NCBI RefSeq assembly: GCF_030811685.1
Contig: NZ_JAUSRF010000011.1
Span: forward strand, 1-64,000
Source: Neorhizobium huautlense
GTDB lineage: Bacteria; Pseudomonadota; Alphaproteobacteria; Rhizobiales; Rhizobiaceae
Direction of reading: 5' to 3'
DNA length: 64,000 bases
The notes beneath the pieces are model-generated. The model was not told the DNA's origin. It saw only the letters and a program-made list of their open reading frames with translations, and did not search any database. The position numbers and the translations under genes were made by a program. Positions 19,385 through 28,206 of the stretch are shown here, one piece after another; position 1 is the first letter of the stretch, and each line of letters starts with the position of its first letter.

Positions 19385-20351
19385 GACGTGCCTCCTGTTC
19401 TTGCGTCGGTTCGTCCGACTGGATCTCGTATTGGCCATGGGCAAAGCGTTCGACATGGATGACATCGCGCACCCGCCGCCCGCGCGGCGTTCTTTCGATC
19501 GAGATGACGAGATCGACGGCTTCACCGATCACCTCGTGCATGGACTGCTGGCTTGCTTCTGCCGTCAGTTGTTCGAGACGTCTCAAGGCGGATGTCGCAG
19601 TATTCGAGTGGACGGTCGCAACGCCGCCTGGATGACCGGTGTTCCAGGCCTTCAGAAGGGTGAGTGCGGCGCCGTCGCGAACCTCACCGACAATGATCCG
19701 ATCCGGCCGCAGGCGCATCGTGCTCTTGAGGAGCCTCGGCATGTCGATCGTGTAGCTGGTGTGAAGCAGCACCGCGTTGTCGGCGGTGCACTGGATTTCG
19801 GCCGTGTCCTCCAGGATGACGAGCCTGTCCATTGGCGCGCTCTTGACGATCTCGTCGATGACGGCATTGGCAAGCGTCGTCTTTCCCGACCCGGTGCCGC
19901 CGGAGATGATGATGTTCAAGCGCGCGCTGATCGCGCTTCTGATTGTCCTGGCCTGGCTCACGGACATGACACCCAAGCGAACGTAATCATCGAGGGGGAT
20001 CATTCGAGACGCCCGGCGCCGGATCGAGAACGCAGGCTTGGCTACAATGGGCGGCAGCAAGCCCTCGAACCGGTGTCCGCCGATCGGCAGTTCGCCGGAG
20101 ATGATAGGCTGGTCCGTATCGACTTCCGACTGCAGTGCATGCGCGACCGTGCCGATGACCATCTCTGCAGCGGCCGGCGACATCTCGCCAATGGCCGCGA
20201 TGCCTTGACCAAGTCGTTCGATGAAGAGTTTGCCGTCCGGGTTGAGCATGATCTCGACGACACTGACGTCATCGAGTGCCGCGCAAAGCTGATCGCCAAG
20301 GGCTTCCTGGAGTTTACGCACGAGGCGTGGATGAGAGCGAAGCTGGGTCAT
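19374..20351 (-). CDS. trbB: TrbB, VirB11-like hexameric ATPase
   Basis: 325 residues with Walker A GGTGSGKT at 151-158, the Asp box [11 protein letters not shown] near 175, Walker B-type [13 protein letters not shown] near 220, and the His-box [12 protein letters not shown]. It powers pilus biogenesis and switches the channel to transport. The true ATG is at 20351; upstream in-frame codons run antisense-free through traI and have no family match. First trb gene, eleven bases after traI. Confidence 0.94.
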   Translation of the reverse strand: MTQLRSHPRLVRKLQEALGDQLCAALDDVSVVEIMLNPDGKLFIERLGQGIAAIGEMSPAAAEMVIGTVAHALQSEVDTDQPIISGELPIGGHRFEGLLPPIVAKPAFSIRRRASRMIPLDDYVRLGVMSVSQARTIRSAISARLNIIISGGTGSGKTTLANAVIDEIVKSAPMDRLVILEDTAEIQCTADNAVLLHTSYTIDMPRLLKSTMRLRPDRIIVGEVRDGAALTLLKAWNTGHPGGVATVHSNTATSALRRLEQLTAEASQQSMHEVIGEAVDLVISIERTPRGRRVRDVIHVERFAHGQYEIQSDEPTQEQEARHVA

Positions 20352-20362
20352 CACTTTCTCTT

Positions 20363-20989
20363 TCACGCGGCTCGGCTGGAAGACTGAGAAAAGCGGGAGC
20401 GGTAAGCTTTCGGCTGAAGAGCCGACAACAGGTTGTCGGTTGCCGGAAGTATTCCGGCGACAGCCATGGTCACCCCGATTTGTTTTGGTGGGCCCAAGCG
20501 CCGAAGCGGCCATCCGACACGAGTAAGAATCCGCTCGAAGCGAAGATCGGTGACCGTCACGATTTCCGTGTAGCCGTTGATCAACGACCATTCGATGATG
20601 CCAGCAAACATCATCAAGGTCGTTTCGTGGATCGAACCACTGCCCCTTCCCTCTTCGCAATTGGTGTTCACGCAAAAACGCGAACTTTCGATCATCGCAG
20701 GGTGGGCGTGCAAAGTGCCGTTCGGTAGCAAGGTGGAGAAGACGTCTCGGACCATGGTCGGCCCAAGGGCGGGCAGAAGGCGCGCGCACGCCAGAACGCG
20801 CTCTGCGTCATCGAGGGCAAGAACGTATGTTGGATCAAGATCGTCGAAGCGATCGAACTCAAGGCCATCTTTCACCTCGACGTCCCAACCCAGTCGGGTC
20901 GAGAACACATCCGCTCGCAGTTGGTGCTGTTGGCGCATAAGGGCCGTTTGCGATGGTCCCTGTGATTTCGAAATTGCGATGATTTGCAT
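20363..20989 (-). CDS. traI: TraI, acyl-homoserine-lactone synthase (LuxI family)
   Basis: 208 residues. LuxI-family features: RADVFSTRLGWDV (Arg, Phe, Trp), DDLDPTYVLALD, RVLACARLLP and the downstream ESSRFCV with Glu and Arg. It makes the signal recognised by TraR from S-adenosylmethionine and acyl-ACP. GAGGAG lies seven bases before the ATG. It heads the traI-trbB-to-trbI operon, the standard Ti-plasmid arrangement, and diverges from repA, so signalling can couple transfer and copy number. Confidence 0.93.
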   Translation of the reverse strand: MQIIAISKSQGPSQTALMRQQHQLRADVFSTRLGWDVEVKDGLEFDRFDDLDPTYVLALDDAERVLACARLLPALGPTMVRDVFSTLLPNGTLHAHPAMIESSRFCVNTNCEEGRGSGSIHETTLMMFAGIIEWSLINGYTEIVTVTDLRFERILTRVGWPLRRLGPPKQIGVTMAVAGILPATDNLLSALQPKAYRSRFSQSSSRAA

Positions 20990-21379
20990 GGCGGACACTC
21001 CTCGTCGTTTTCGTTGACGGGAGGTCATCACAGAAAGAGCACGGCTGTGAATTGCAGAATTCTGTATGCCCGAGTCGGGTGAGTCGCGGCGCATCGGGAA
21101 CGATTGCCTGCAACGCCAGACTTACGAACAGTTTTCGGCAGCAGAATTTACCCTAGAACAAAAAGTGACTTTGGTGATCGAAGAAAGTCATCTAAATGCT
21201 TGAAAAACTGCGGCAACCTGTTGTTTCCTGAAAATCCGACCGACCGAAAAGGACCAATATGTTAAGGACCTGTTAACGTTAAATGTCTTGCTCGTGAGCC
21301 GGAATCGGTTCTAATTGTAAGCGTCGGAATGCAGCTGAAAAGCGGCTCCTGAGCGACAGTGGGATTGATTAGGCTAAAT
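20990..21379. promoter_or_regulatory. Divergent traI-repABC control region
   Basis: About 390 bases without a gene between divergent traI and repA. It contains the 16-bp motif GCAGAATTTACCCTAG at 21141-21156, the exact inverse of the motif upstream of traC. An A+T-rich stretch with GTTAAGGACCTGTTAACGTT lies near 21260-21279. In Ti plasmids this region carries TraR sites that activate both traI-trb and repABC; the same is inferred here, although no canonical tra box was found. Confidence 0.6.
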
Positions 21380-22591
21380 ATGAACAAGACCGTGATGAAA
21401 CCGCCGGCTAGCGACGAGGACCTGTTAGGCCTGATCACTCGGCATTCGCGTTCGCTCGCCGCTCAGCTCCAGTCCCACCATGAGAGTGTTTTCCCACCGA
21501 TCGCCGAGAAAACAATTCGTTATTTCCAGCCGGCGGAGGCCTCAAAACTTGTCGGTGTGAAAGAGGTTCATCTGCGGAATATCGCCAATGACCTTTCCGA
21601 CGAGCTGGATGTGAACACCGGACCGGCCGGTCGTCGCACCTATTCTGTGCTCGATATGCACAAGATTCGCAATCATCTCGACAAGACGGGACGAGGGAGC
21701 CGCCGCTACCTCCCGCATCGACGTGATGGAGAACAGCTCCAGGTCATTTCGGTGATGAATTTCAAGGGTGGGTCCGGCAAGACCACCTCGGCAGCGCACC
21801 TGTCACAGCATCTGGCGTTGCGAGGTTATCGCGTTCTCGCGATCGATCTCGACCCTCAGGCAAGTCTTTCCAGCCTTTTCGGTGTTCAGCCGGAAACCGA
21901 TGTCGGCGCCGACGAGACGCTTTATGGAGCGATCAAATATGAAGGCGCCCGAACGATGGGCGAGATCATTACAGCGACCTACATCCCGGATCTTCACCTG
22001 ATCCCGGGCAATCTTGAATTGATGGAGTTCGAGCACGAAACACCGCGCGCCTTGATGAAACGCAAGGTGGGCGACACGATGTTTTTCAATCGCATCAGCG
22101 AGACCTTGGCTCAGGTTGAGCATGCCTACGACGTCGTCGTGATCGACTGCCCGCCGCAGCTTGGTTACCTGACGATGGCTGCGCTCACGGCGGCGACTTC
22201 CGTGCTTGTCACCGTCCATCCCCAGATGCTCGATGTCATGTCGATGAACCAGTTTCTCGCCATGACATCCGATCTGCTCGGCGAGATCGCTGAAGCCGGT
22301 GGTCGTTTCGACTACAGCTGGATGCGATATCTCATCACGCGCTATGAGCCTGGAGATGGTCCGCAGAACCAGATGGTTGGATATCTCCGTTCGATCTTCG
22401 GCGAGAACGTCCTGAACTATCCGATGCTGAAAACAACAGCCGTTTCAGACGCAGGACTGACCAATCAAACGCTGTATGAAGTCGAGCGAAGCCAGTTTAC
22501 CAGATCGACCTATGATCGAGCTCTCGAGTCCATGAATAACGTAAACGACGAGATCGAAAGCCTGATCAAGAAAGCCTGGGGCAGAACATGA
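21380..22591 (+). CDS. repA: RepA, ParA-type plasmid partition ATPase
   Basis: 403 residues. An N-terminal DNA-binding region is followed by the deviant Walker A KGGSGKTT near 129-136, Walker A-prime IDLDPQASL and Walker B VVIDCPPQLG. It positions plasmid copies with RepB and represses its own promoter. ATG at 21380 chosen over a GTG seven codons earlier because family members begin near here. Its end overlaps the repB start (ATGA). Confidence 0.95.
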   Translation: MNKTVMKPPASDEDLLGLITRHSRSLAAQLQSHHESVFPPIAEKTIRYFQPAEASKLVGVKEVHLRNIANDLSDELDVNTGPAGRRTYSVLDMHKIRNHLDKTGRGSRRYLPHRRDGEQLQVISVMNFKGGSGKTTSAAHLSQHLALRGYRVLAIDLDPQASLSSLFGVQPETDVGADETLYGAIKYEGARTMGEIITATYIPDLHLIPGNLELMEFEHETPRALMKRKVGDTMFFNRISETLAQVEHAYDVVVIDCPPQLGYLTMAALTAATSVLVTVHPQMLDVMSMNQFLAMTSDLLGEIAEAGGRFDYSWMRYLITRYEPGDGPQNQMVGYLRSIFGENVLNYPMLKTTAVSDAGLTNQTLYEVERSQFTRSTYDRALESMNNVNDEIESLIKKAWGRT

Positions 22592-23607
22592 GCCGCAAAG
22601 ACATTCTTCGGGGAGCCGTCACGTCAGAGCCACTTGCAGATCGTCCAGCGAGAGCAAAGGTTCGCCCAATGCTGGGCACTGCCCTGCCACCAGCCGAGAC
22701 CAATGCTGCTACCCGCCTCACCAGCCAGGTCGGAAACGCTTTTGCCGAGAGCAAAGCCAAGTTCGAACGCGCCGAAGAGATTGAGCGTCGACTCGCCGAA
22801 GGCCAGACTGTTATCGAGCTGGATGCAGCACGCATTGAGCCGTCATTCGTGCAGGATCGCATGCCGGGTGACATCGATGGCCTCGTTGCATCTATCCGTG
22901 AGCAAGGTCAGCAAGTTCCGATTCTGGTGCGGCCGCATCCTGAAAAGCCTGGCTTTTACCAGGTGGCCTTCGGACACCGGCGCCTACGAGCCCTGTTGGA
23001 ACTCGGCCTGCCTGTGCGGGCTGTCGTTCGTGACCTCACGGACGAGCAATTGGTGGTGGCTCAGGGACAGGAAAACAATGAACGCGAAGACCTAACCTTC
23101 ATCGAGAAGGCACGTTTCGCATATCAGTTGAACAAGCAGTTCTCCCGTGACGTGGTGATTGCAGCGCTGTCCATCGACAAGAGCAATCTGTCGAAGATGA
23201 TCCTTCTCGTGGAAGCCCTACCGGCTGAATTCATCGATGCCATTGGTCCTGCACCCGGAGTTGGGCGGCCAAGCTGGCAACAGCTTGCCGAGCTTGTCGA
23301 GAAAGCCGGATCGCCAGCGGGAGCAATATCCCTGGCGCGTTCGGATGAGGTCCAAGCACTCGCCTCCGTCGACAGGTTTAAAGCCGTGCTCGGTGGCCTG
23401 AAGCCTCAGCGCGGGCCCAACAAGCTGCCGCAGATCATGGCTACGCCTGCCGGTGATCGGCTGGCGCAAGTGGTACAAAGCAAGACAAAACTTGAAATAT
23501 CGATCGATAGGAAGGCCGCGCCGGATTTCGCTGCCTTCGTACTCGAAAAATTGCCCGCGCTCTACCTGGAGCATCAGGCGAAAAACGAAAAGAAAAACGG
23601 AGAGTAA
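22588..23607 (+). CDS. repB: RepB, ParB-type centromere-binding protein
   Basis: 339 residues. A conserved N-terminal MSRKDIL leads to the ParB/Spo0J nuclease-fold core (IREQGQQVPILVRPHPEKPGFYQVAFGHRRL), GQENNEREDLTFIEKARFA, and a C-terminal RepB domain. It binds parS and recruits RepA. Translationally coupled to repA by ATGA. I did not find a convincing parS (GTTNNNNGCNNNNAAC) by eye. Confidence 0.95.
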   Translation: MSRKDILRGAVTSEPLADRPARAKVRPMLGTALPPAETNAATRLTSQVGNAFAESKAKFERAEEIERRLAEGQTVIELDAARIEPSFVQDRMPGDIDGLVASIREQGQQVPILVRPHPEKPGFYQVAFGHRRLRALLELGLPVRAVVRDLTDEQLVVAQGQENNEREDLTFIEKARFAYQLNKQFSRDVVIAALSIDKSNLSKMILLVEALPAEFIDAIGPAPGVGRPSWQQLAELVEKAGSPAGAISLARSDEVQALASVDRFKAVLGGLKPQRGPNKLPQIMATPAGDRLAQVVQSKTKLEISIDRKAAPDFAAFVLEKLPALYLEHQAKNEKKNGE

Positions 23608-23618
23608 GCCGGGAAAAG

Positions 23619-23668
23619 AAAAAGGCCCCAACAACGTCGCCGTCGTGGAACCTCATTCTGTAGTCTCG
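23619..23668 (-). ncRNA. incA: Antisense ctRNA of the repABC operon
   Basis: The repB-repC gap carries, on the minus strand, TTGACG (23699-23704), a 17-base spacer and GATTCT (23676-23681) as a promoter. The predicted transcript ends in a bulged hairpin (CCACGACG pairing with CGTTGTTGG) followed by a T-rich tail ending near 23619. This is the size and position of the counter-transcribed RNA that represses repC and determines incompatibility in all repABC plasmids. Ends are estimates. Confidence 0.72.
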
Positions 23669-23762
23669 CAAACACAGAATCGCATTTCCTCGAATCCTCG
23701 TCAAGAGTCTTGGCACCGTTTTGGTGAGCGGATTTCTTTTGCCTTCTGAAAGGTGAAAAGAA

Positions 23763-24977
23763 ATGGCTATGGGGAATGTGACGACGCCCTTCGGGCGGCG
23801 ACCTGTGACGCTTGCGCTTGTGAAACGGCAAGTATCTGCCAGCGAGAGCCAGACGAGCAGGCAGGTCGAAAAATGGCGCGTCTTCCGCGATGCGTCGGAA
23901 GCTCGTATCGAACTCGGCCTGCAGGATCGCAGCCTTGCGGTCCTTGACGCGCTTTTGAGTTTCTACCCGGAAAGCGAACTCTGCCATGGCGCACAGATGA
24001 TTGTCTTTCCTTCCAATGCACAATTGACGCTGCGAGCGCATGGAATTGCTGGAGCGACACTTCGCCGGCATCTCGCCCTTCTGGTCAATGCTGGTCTGAT
24101 CTTCCGCAAAGATAGTGCCAATGGAAAGCGTTATGCGCGAAAGGATGAAGAGGGGGCAGTCGAATCTGCCTATGGCTTCGACCTTTCACCGCTTCTGACA
24201 CGTGCAGGTGAACTCGCTATCATGGCACAGAAGGTGGTTGCTGAACGGGCGGCGTTCCGTAAGACCAAGGAGTGCCTGACCATCTGCCGGCGGGATGTTC
24301 GTAAATTGATCTCGGCTGCCATGGAAGAGGGCGCGGCAGGAGATTGGCAGACGATTGAGGACATATATGTTGGCGTCGTGTCGCGGATTCCGCGATCGCC
24401 AACGCGCGCGCAGCTCGACAGCTTGCTTGATGAAATGTCTCTGTTGCGCGATGAGATCGTTAACCAGCTGGAACTTCACGAAAAATCACAAGATATGAGC
24501 ATCAATGGTGCTCATATTGAGCGTCACATACAGAATTCAAAATCCGAATCCTTCCGTGAATTTGAACCTAGCTCCGAAAAAGAGCAGGGGGCGAACTCGA
24601 GCAAGAAGAAACAGGCAAAGAATGAGCCGCTGAAGGCTTTTCCGCTATCGGTCGTGCTGAAAGCCTGCCCGCAGGTTATTGATTACGCAACCGGAGGAAT
24701 CATCCAGAACTGGCGCGATCTGATGTCGGCCGGCGTGCTAGTTCGCTCGGCCTTGGGTATCAGTCCGTCGGCATATGAGGATGCCTGCGAGGTGATGGGG
24801 CCGGAAAATGCGGCGATTGCCGTAGCTTGCATGCTGGAGCGAACCAACATGATCAACTCGCCTGGCGGTTATCTCCGTGATTTGACCCGTCGCTCAAGGC
24901 AGGGCGAATTTTCGCTTGGCCCAATGGTGATGGCGCAGTTGCGGGCCAACGGGCATGGTCTCGGCAAAACAGGCTGA
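23763..24977 (+). CDS. repC: RepC, replication initiator
   Basis: 404 residues. Conserved TPFGRRPVTLALV start, winged-helix N-terminal domain (about 40-190; HGIAGATLRRHLALLVNAGLI), a low-complexity hydrophilic linker (about 245-285), and a C-terminal domain ending in NSPGGYLRDLTRR. It initiates replication at an origin within its own gene. Translation should be controlled by the ctRNA just upstream. Followed 16 bases later by convergent hipA. Confidence 0.95.
   Translation: MAMGNVTTPFGRRPVTLALVKRQVSASESQTSRQVEKWRVFRDASEARIELGLQDRSLAVLDALLSFYPESELCHGAQMIVFPSNAQLTLRAHGIAGATLRRHLALLVNAGLIFRKDSANGKRYARKDEEGAVESAYGFDLSPLLTRAGELAIMAQKVVAERAAFRKTKECLTICRRDVRKLISAAMEEGAAGDWQTIEDIYVGVVSRIPRSPTRAQLDSLLDEMSLLRDEIVNQLELHEKSQDMSINGAHIERHIQNSKSESFREFEPSSEKEQGANSSKKKQAKNEPLKAFPLSVVLKACPQVIDYATGGIIQNWRDLMSAGVLVRSALGISPSAYEDACEVMGPENAAIAVACMLERTNMINSPGGYLRDLTRRSRQGEFSLGPMVMAQLRANGHGLGKTG
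24480..24620. other. oriV: Candidate oriV inside repC
   Basis: An A+T-rich segment of repC encoding the poorly conserved linker. It contains a perfect 9-bp inverted repeat (ATATGAGCA 24493-24501, TGCTCATAT 24509-24517). RepABC origins characterised in Ti and R. etli plasmids lie in such an A+T-rich stretch of repC that RepC binds. Confidence 0.55.
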
Positions 24978-24993
24978 AGGAGTTCGTCGATTT

Positions 24994-26232
24994 TCATCCC
25001 GGAGTGAGGATACTGTTCAATTCCTTCGTTCGAATTGCTGGTAGTCCTGCTTCCTCTGCGAATTCCGGCCAGCGAGCTAGAGAGGTCCGTACCTCGTCGA
25101 TTATGGCATGCGCTGCCTTCGGCGGTATCGACGCTGCCTTTGCGACCTTCAGCATATGGGAGGTATCGGGTGCCCGCCCCGCACCTGCAACATCGGCGCT
25201 GTGCTCGCCTCCTGGACCGGAGGAATATGTCAGGTCGTAGGCCGGTGACAGCCGCCATTGGCCGTCTGCCCCCATCAGAAAGGCATGGTTCTTGGCGTGG
25301 TCGTCGCGGTTACGGGATAAAACGTTGAAGACCATGCGCCGGAACATTTTCTGCACTACCGTGACGTCACGGGTCATCAGCCAGGTGAGTTTGTGCAGCA
25401 TCTCATAGTTGACGGATGGCTCCCGGTGGCTGGCATCGAGCAAGCCGCTGGCGGTGTGCATATGCAGCCTGCCCGCCGGGGTGCGGTCGAAACGTTTGGT
25501 GGCGAACAACCTGTTGCCCTTGCGTGTTTCGAATAACCGCGTCTCGGCCATGTCGATGCCGGCGGCGCGGGCCATCAATGCATAGGCCTGTTCCTCGGCG
25601 CCGATATCAGCCGGATCTTCGCTGCTGCGCGATTTGACGATCCAGTGCTCGAATGCCGGCGACATGCCCTGCCCGTAATCGAAAACGACGCTGTCGGCCA
25701 CCGGATCGAAGCCGATCATGATTTTCGGCCGCGCGCCGGCGGAGCCGCCTTGGGCGCCTTGCAGCGTGTCGAGATCGGCGGCATCCATCTGATCCTGAAC
25801 GAGAGCGACCTGATCGACAAACCAGTCGAGGTCGCCTTCCGCCCGGCTCTCCTCGGCAATTTCTGGAATGTAGGACAGGGCACCCATGCCGGTCGTTCCA
25901 ACGGCCGAGAGACGATCAAGCGGCGTCAGTGCGTGAAAATCGATTCCTGCCCGCTGCAGGCGCCGATCGAGCAACATCCTGCCCCAGCCGTCCGGCAGGC
26001 TGTCGTTGAAAAGGCCGTGCAAGCCATCGAACGGATCACGTGGGGCCTGGATAATGCCGGCATTGGCCATCAGGTGAAAAGGAGAGACGAGAAGCGGTTC
26101 CGCGAGAAATTCGGTCGCATATTCGAAATAGGCGCGGCGTTCGGTATTGCTCCAGGCGAGCGTGCCGAGCTCTCTCGGTTTGCTCTCGATATCCAGGGTC
26201 ACGCTCATTTTGCGGACAGGTTCGAATTTCAT
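24994..26232 (-). CDS. hipA: HipA-like Ser/Thr kinase toxin
   Basis: 412 residues with the HipA layout: an N-terminal subdomain with FDGLHGLFNDSLPDGWGRMLLDRRL, and a C-terminal kinase core with SRNRDDHAKNHAFL (catalytic Asp/His/Asn cluster) and LSPAYDLTYSS (metal-binding Asp). HipA kinases inactivate aminoacyl-tRNA synthetases and cause growth arrest. Joined to hipB by an ATGA overlap, and placed directly after repC, so it probably serves plasmid maintenance. Confidence 0.9.
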   Translation of the reverse strand: MKFEPVRKMSVTLDIESKPRELGTLAWSNTERRAYFEYATEFLAEPLLVSPFHLMANAGIIQAPRDPFDGLHGLFNDSLPDGWGRMLLDRRLQRAGIDFHALTPLDRLSAVGTTGMGALSYIPEIAEESRAEGDLDWFVDQVALVQDQMDAADLDTLQGAQGGSAGARPKIMIGFDPVADSVVFDYGQGMSPAFEHWIVKSRSSEDPADIGAEEQAYALMARAAGIDMAETRLFETRKGNRLFATKRFDRTPAGRLHMHTASGLLDASHREPSVNYEMLHKLTWLMTRDVTVVQKMFRRMVFNVLSRNRDDHAKNHAFLMGADGQWRLSPAYDLTYSSGPGGEHSADVAGAGRAPDTSHMLKVAKAASIPPKAAHAIIDEVRTSLARWPEFAEEAGLPAIRTKELNSILTPG

Positions 26233-26528
26233 GATTTGCGGACCCTCTGCCGCAGGGGACGCTCGATGACATCTTCGATCGTTCGCGGCGCCCTGGACGG
26301 AAAAAGATGTGCGAACTCCGCTTCGGCACCCAGCACGAAGGCAATCTTGACGACGGTTTCCAGCGATGCCTTGCCGGTGTCCTCGAAGATGCGGAAAGAG
26401 CTGTAGGACACGCCGGCTCTTGCCGCCAGCTCGCGCTGGGTCAGATTGGATTCGATTCGTCGCCGTTTCGCCCGCTCGGCGAGATCGGCCATGACCTCTG
26501 CTGGCGACGACATTTTAAAAGCCATCAT
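26229..26528 (-). CDS. hipB: HipB-like XRE antitoxin
   Basis: 99 residues with a central helix-turn-helix (NLTQRELAARAGVSYSSFRIFEDTGKASLETVVKIAFVLGAE). First gene of hipBA; the antitoxin should bind HipA and repress the operon. The likely start could be the first ATG or one of the in-frame ATGs at codons 2 and 6. Confidence 0.88.
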   Translation of the reverse strand: MMAFKMSSPAEVMADLAERAKRRRIESNLTQRELAARAGVSYSSFRIFEDTGKASLETVVKIAFVLGAEAEFAHLFPSRAPRTIEDVIERPLRQRVRKS

Positions 26529-26615
26529 ACTAGCATTTATTTCCTTTGCACGATTTTAATGCCAATATAATGATGTTTGTTAAAGACTCAATCGCTGCTT
26601 TTTGGGGGATGCGAT

Positions 26616-26644
26616 ACGCAATCATTTCACTTGCAAAATTGCGT
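26616..26644. promoter_or_regulatory. Inverted repeat upstream of hipB
   Basis: ACGCAAT (26616-26622) and ATTGCGT (26638-26644) form a perfect 7-bp dyad with a 15-base spacer, about 90 bases upstream of hipB. It is a possible HipB or other operator. Confidence 0.35.
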
Positions 26645-26662
26645 TAGCGACTAAGGAATGGA

Positions 26663-26695
26663 GGTCCGTCGATAAGTATCCCTTATTGATGGTTA
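26663..26695. repeat. Dyad related to the 46.3-kb inverted repeat
   Basis: TCGATAA (26669-26675) and TTATTGATGGTTA (26683-26695) form an imperfect dyad with a 7-base spacer. The right arm matches 12 of 13 bases of the perfect repeat at 46315-46327, and the outer left arm 9 of 13. It suggests a second site for the same DNA-binding protein. Confidence 0.45.
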
Positions 26696-26820
26696 TTACT
26701 TTCCAGTGAATCATGTGGCTCGCGGTCACTGGCAATGCAGGACAAGTATTGGATGACATGACCTGCCACTAAGAGTTTCCTCCAGAATGGATTAGAGTCC
26801 GGCCTATCGAGGACGGACTT

Positions 26821-27087
26821 TTGAAGAAGCAGCGATTTACGGAAGAGCAGATCGTTGCGGTGTTGAAGGAGCAGGAGGCCGGAGCGAAAGCGGCTGATCT
26901 TTGCCGTAGGCGCGGGATTTCCGAAGCGACCTTTTACAACTGGAAGGCCAAATACGGTGGCATGGAGGTGTCTGAGGCAAAGCGCCTCAAGGCGCTGGAG
27001 GACGAGAACGCCAAGCTGAAGAAACTGCTCGCCGAACAGATGCTGGACACAGCCGCACTCCGCGAGCTTCTTTCAAAAAAATGGTAG
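26821..27087 (+). CDS. IS3-family transposase OrfA
   Basis: 88 residues from a TTG start. Helix-turn-helix of the IS3 type ([43 protein letters not shown]) followed by a leucine-zipper-like helix ([21 protein letters not shown]). It binds the element ends. The frame ends KKW just after an A7 run, where ribosomes can slip into OrfB. Confidence 0.93.
   Translation: MKKQRFTEEQIVAVLKEQEAGAKAADLCRRRGISEATFYNWKAKYGGMEVSEAKRLKALEDENAKLKKLLAEQMLDTAALRELLSKKW
27075..27081 (+). other. Programmed -1 frameshift heptamer of the IS
   Basis: A-AAA-AAA in the OrfA frame, two codons before its stop. The -1 frame continues directly into OrfB, giving the OrfAB fusion transposase usual in IS3 elements. Confidence 0.8.
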
Positions 27088-28010
27088 GGCCTGCCGCCAA
27101 GCGTGACGCTGTCGCGCACCTGAAGGCCATCATGGGCCTTTCGGAACGGCGGGCCTGTCAGATCATATCCGCGGACCGAAAGACGATGCGCTATCGATCC
27201 TCTCGGCCGCCGGAGATCGAGCTGCGAGCGAAGTTGCGCGATCTGGCCAATGAGCGACGACGGTTCGGCTACCGACGGCTGTTCATTCTGCTTCGGCGGG
27301 ACGGAGAGCCATCCGGTGTCAACCGCATCTACAGGCTCTATCGCGAGGAAGGTCTTTCCGTGCGCAGGCGGAAAGCCAGGCGTCGTGCTGTTGGCACGCG
27401 TGCCCCGATCCTCGTCGAAGCAAAGGCAAATGCCCGCTGGTCACTGGATTTCGTCCACGATCAATTCGCCTGCGGCAGGCGCTTCCGCATCCTCAATGTG
27501 GTCGACGATGTCACGCGCGAATGCCTGGCGGCTATCCCTGATACGTCGATCTCTGGTCGCCGTGTCGCAAGGGAGTTGACGACGCTTGTCGAGCGACGGG
27601 GCAAGCCCGGCATGATTGTTTCAGACAACGGGACCGAACTGAACTCGAATGCCATCCTCGCCTGGTCGAAGGATCACAAGGTCGAGTGGCATTACATCGC
27701 GCCGGGAAGGCCAATGCAAAACGGCTATGTCGAGAGTTTCAACGGCAGAATGCGCGACGAACTGCTCAACGAGAGCCTGTTCTTTGGGCTCGATCATGCC
27801 CGTAGCGCCATTGCGGAATGGGCCGACGACTATAACAATGTTCGGCCGCACTCATCGCTCGGATACCAAACACCGACGGACTATGCCGGGATCATCGCCG
27901 CAACCGGCTCCAACGCTACGCAATATGGAAGCTCCGCGTTTCCGCCGGTTGCTCCCACCACGCCATTTGGCTTATCAAAAACCGCCGAGGCTCTAATCGC
28001 AGCCGGATGA
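27081..28010 (+). CDS. IS3-family transposase OrfB (DDE integrase)
   Basis: 309 residues, rve-type integrase core. Catalytic triad: Asp in [10 protein letters not shown], Asp in [10 protein letters not shown], Glu in [17 protein letters not shown]. The C-terminal [13 protein letters not shown] is family-typical. Normally produced as a fusion with OrfA by frameshifting; the ATG at 27081 could also start OrfB alone. Confidence 0.93.
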   Translation: MVGPAAKRDAVAHLKAIMGLSERRACQIISADRKTMRYRSSRPPEIELRAKLRDLANERRRFGYRRLFILLRRDGEPSGVNRIYRLYREEGLSVRRRKARRRAVGTRAPILVEAKANARWSLDFVHDQFACGRRFRILNVVDDVTRECLAAIPDTSISGRRVARELTTLVERRGKPGMIVSDNGTELNSNAILAWSKDHKVEWHYIAPGRPMQNGYVESFNGRMRDELLNESLFFGLDHARSAIAEWADDYNNVRPHSSLGYQTPTDYAGIIAATGSNATQYGSSAFPPVAPTTPFGLSKTAEALIAAG

Positions 28011-28164
28011 AACTTCAGTGGCAGGTCAGACAAAGCAGTGTGCCGCCGTCGAAAACACGAATTATCTATCGCTGTCCACCGGACCGCTTAGGTTTTGTAC
28101 CGTGATGGGCAGGTGAATTTCGAGCGGTCGAGCGCGTCAAACCGTGGGCGGGCGGATTGGTGAA

Positions 28165-28196
28165 ATATTGGCTACTTCGATGTTTTGAGTAGCCAT
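28165..28196 (-). terminator. Possible terminator after the Rhs immunity gene
   Basis: A 7-bp stem GGCTACT/AGTAGCC (28170-28176, 28188-28194) twelve bases beyond the stop of the minus-strand immunity gene. On that strand it is followed by AATATTTC, a poor T tract, so the call is tentative. Confidence 0.35.
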
Positions 28197-28206
28197 CCGT
28201 ATGAAA

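Larger units (their letters stand above)
26759..28028 (+). mobile_element. IS3-family insertion sequence (IS407-like), complete
   Basis: 1270-bp element bounded by imperfect inverted repeats beginning TGACCTGCCACT (26759-26770 and, inverted, 28017-28028). It is flanked by a direct 4-bp duplication GACA (26755-26758 and 28029-28032). Two overlapping frames with an A-run slippage site encode the transposase. Intact ends, intact frames and a preserved target duplication indicate a recent, possibly active insertion. It lies between hipBA and the Rhs module and breaks no gene that I can see. Confidence 0.92.

Noticed and set aside
19251-20387. Plus-strand open frame of 378 codons across trbB
   Set aside because: Antisense shadow of trbB, which has complete ATPase motifs.
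20990-21379. Canonical Ti-plasmid tra box (ATGTGCAGATCTGCACAT)
   Set aside because: Looked for here, near oriT and upstream of traR; no close match was seen, so only the shared 16-bp motif is reported.
21359-24977. parS site (GTTNNNNGCNNNNAAC)
   Set aside because: Scanned by eye through repABC and its flanks without a convincing match; a computed scan of the whole window would settle it.
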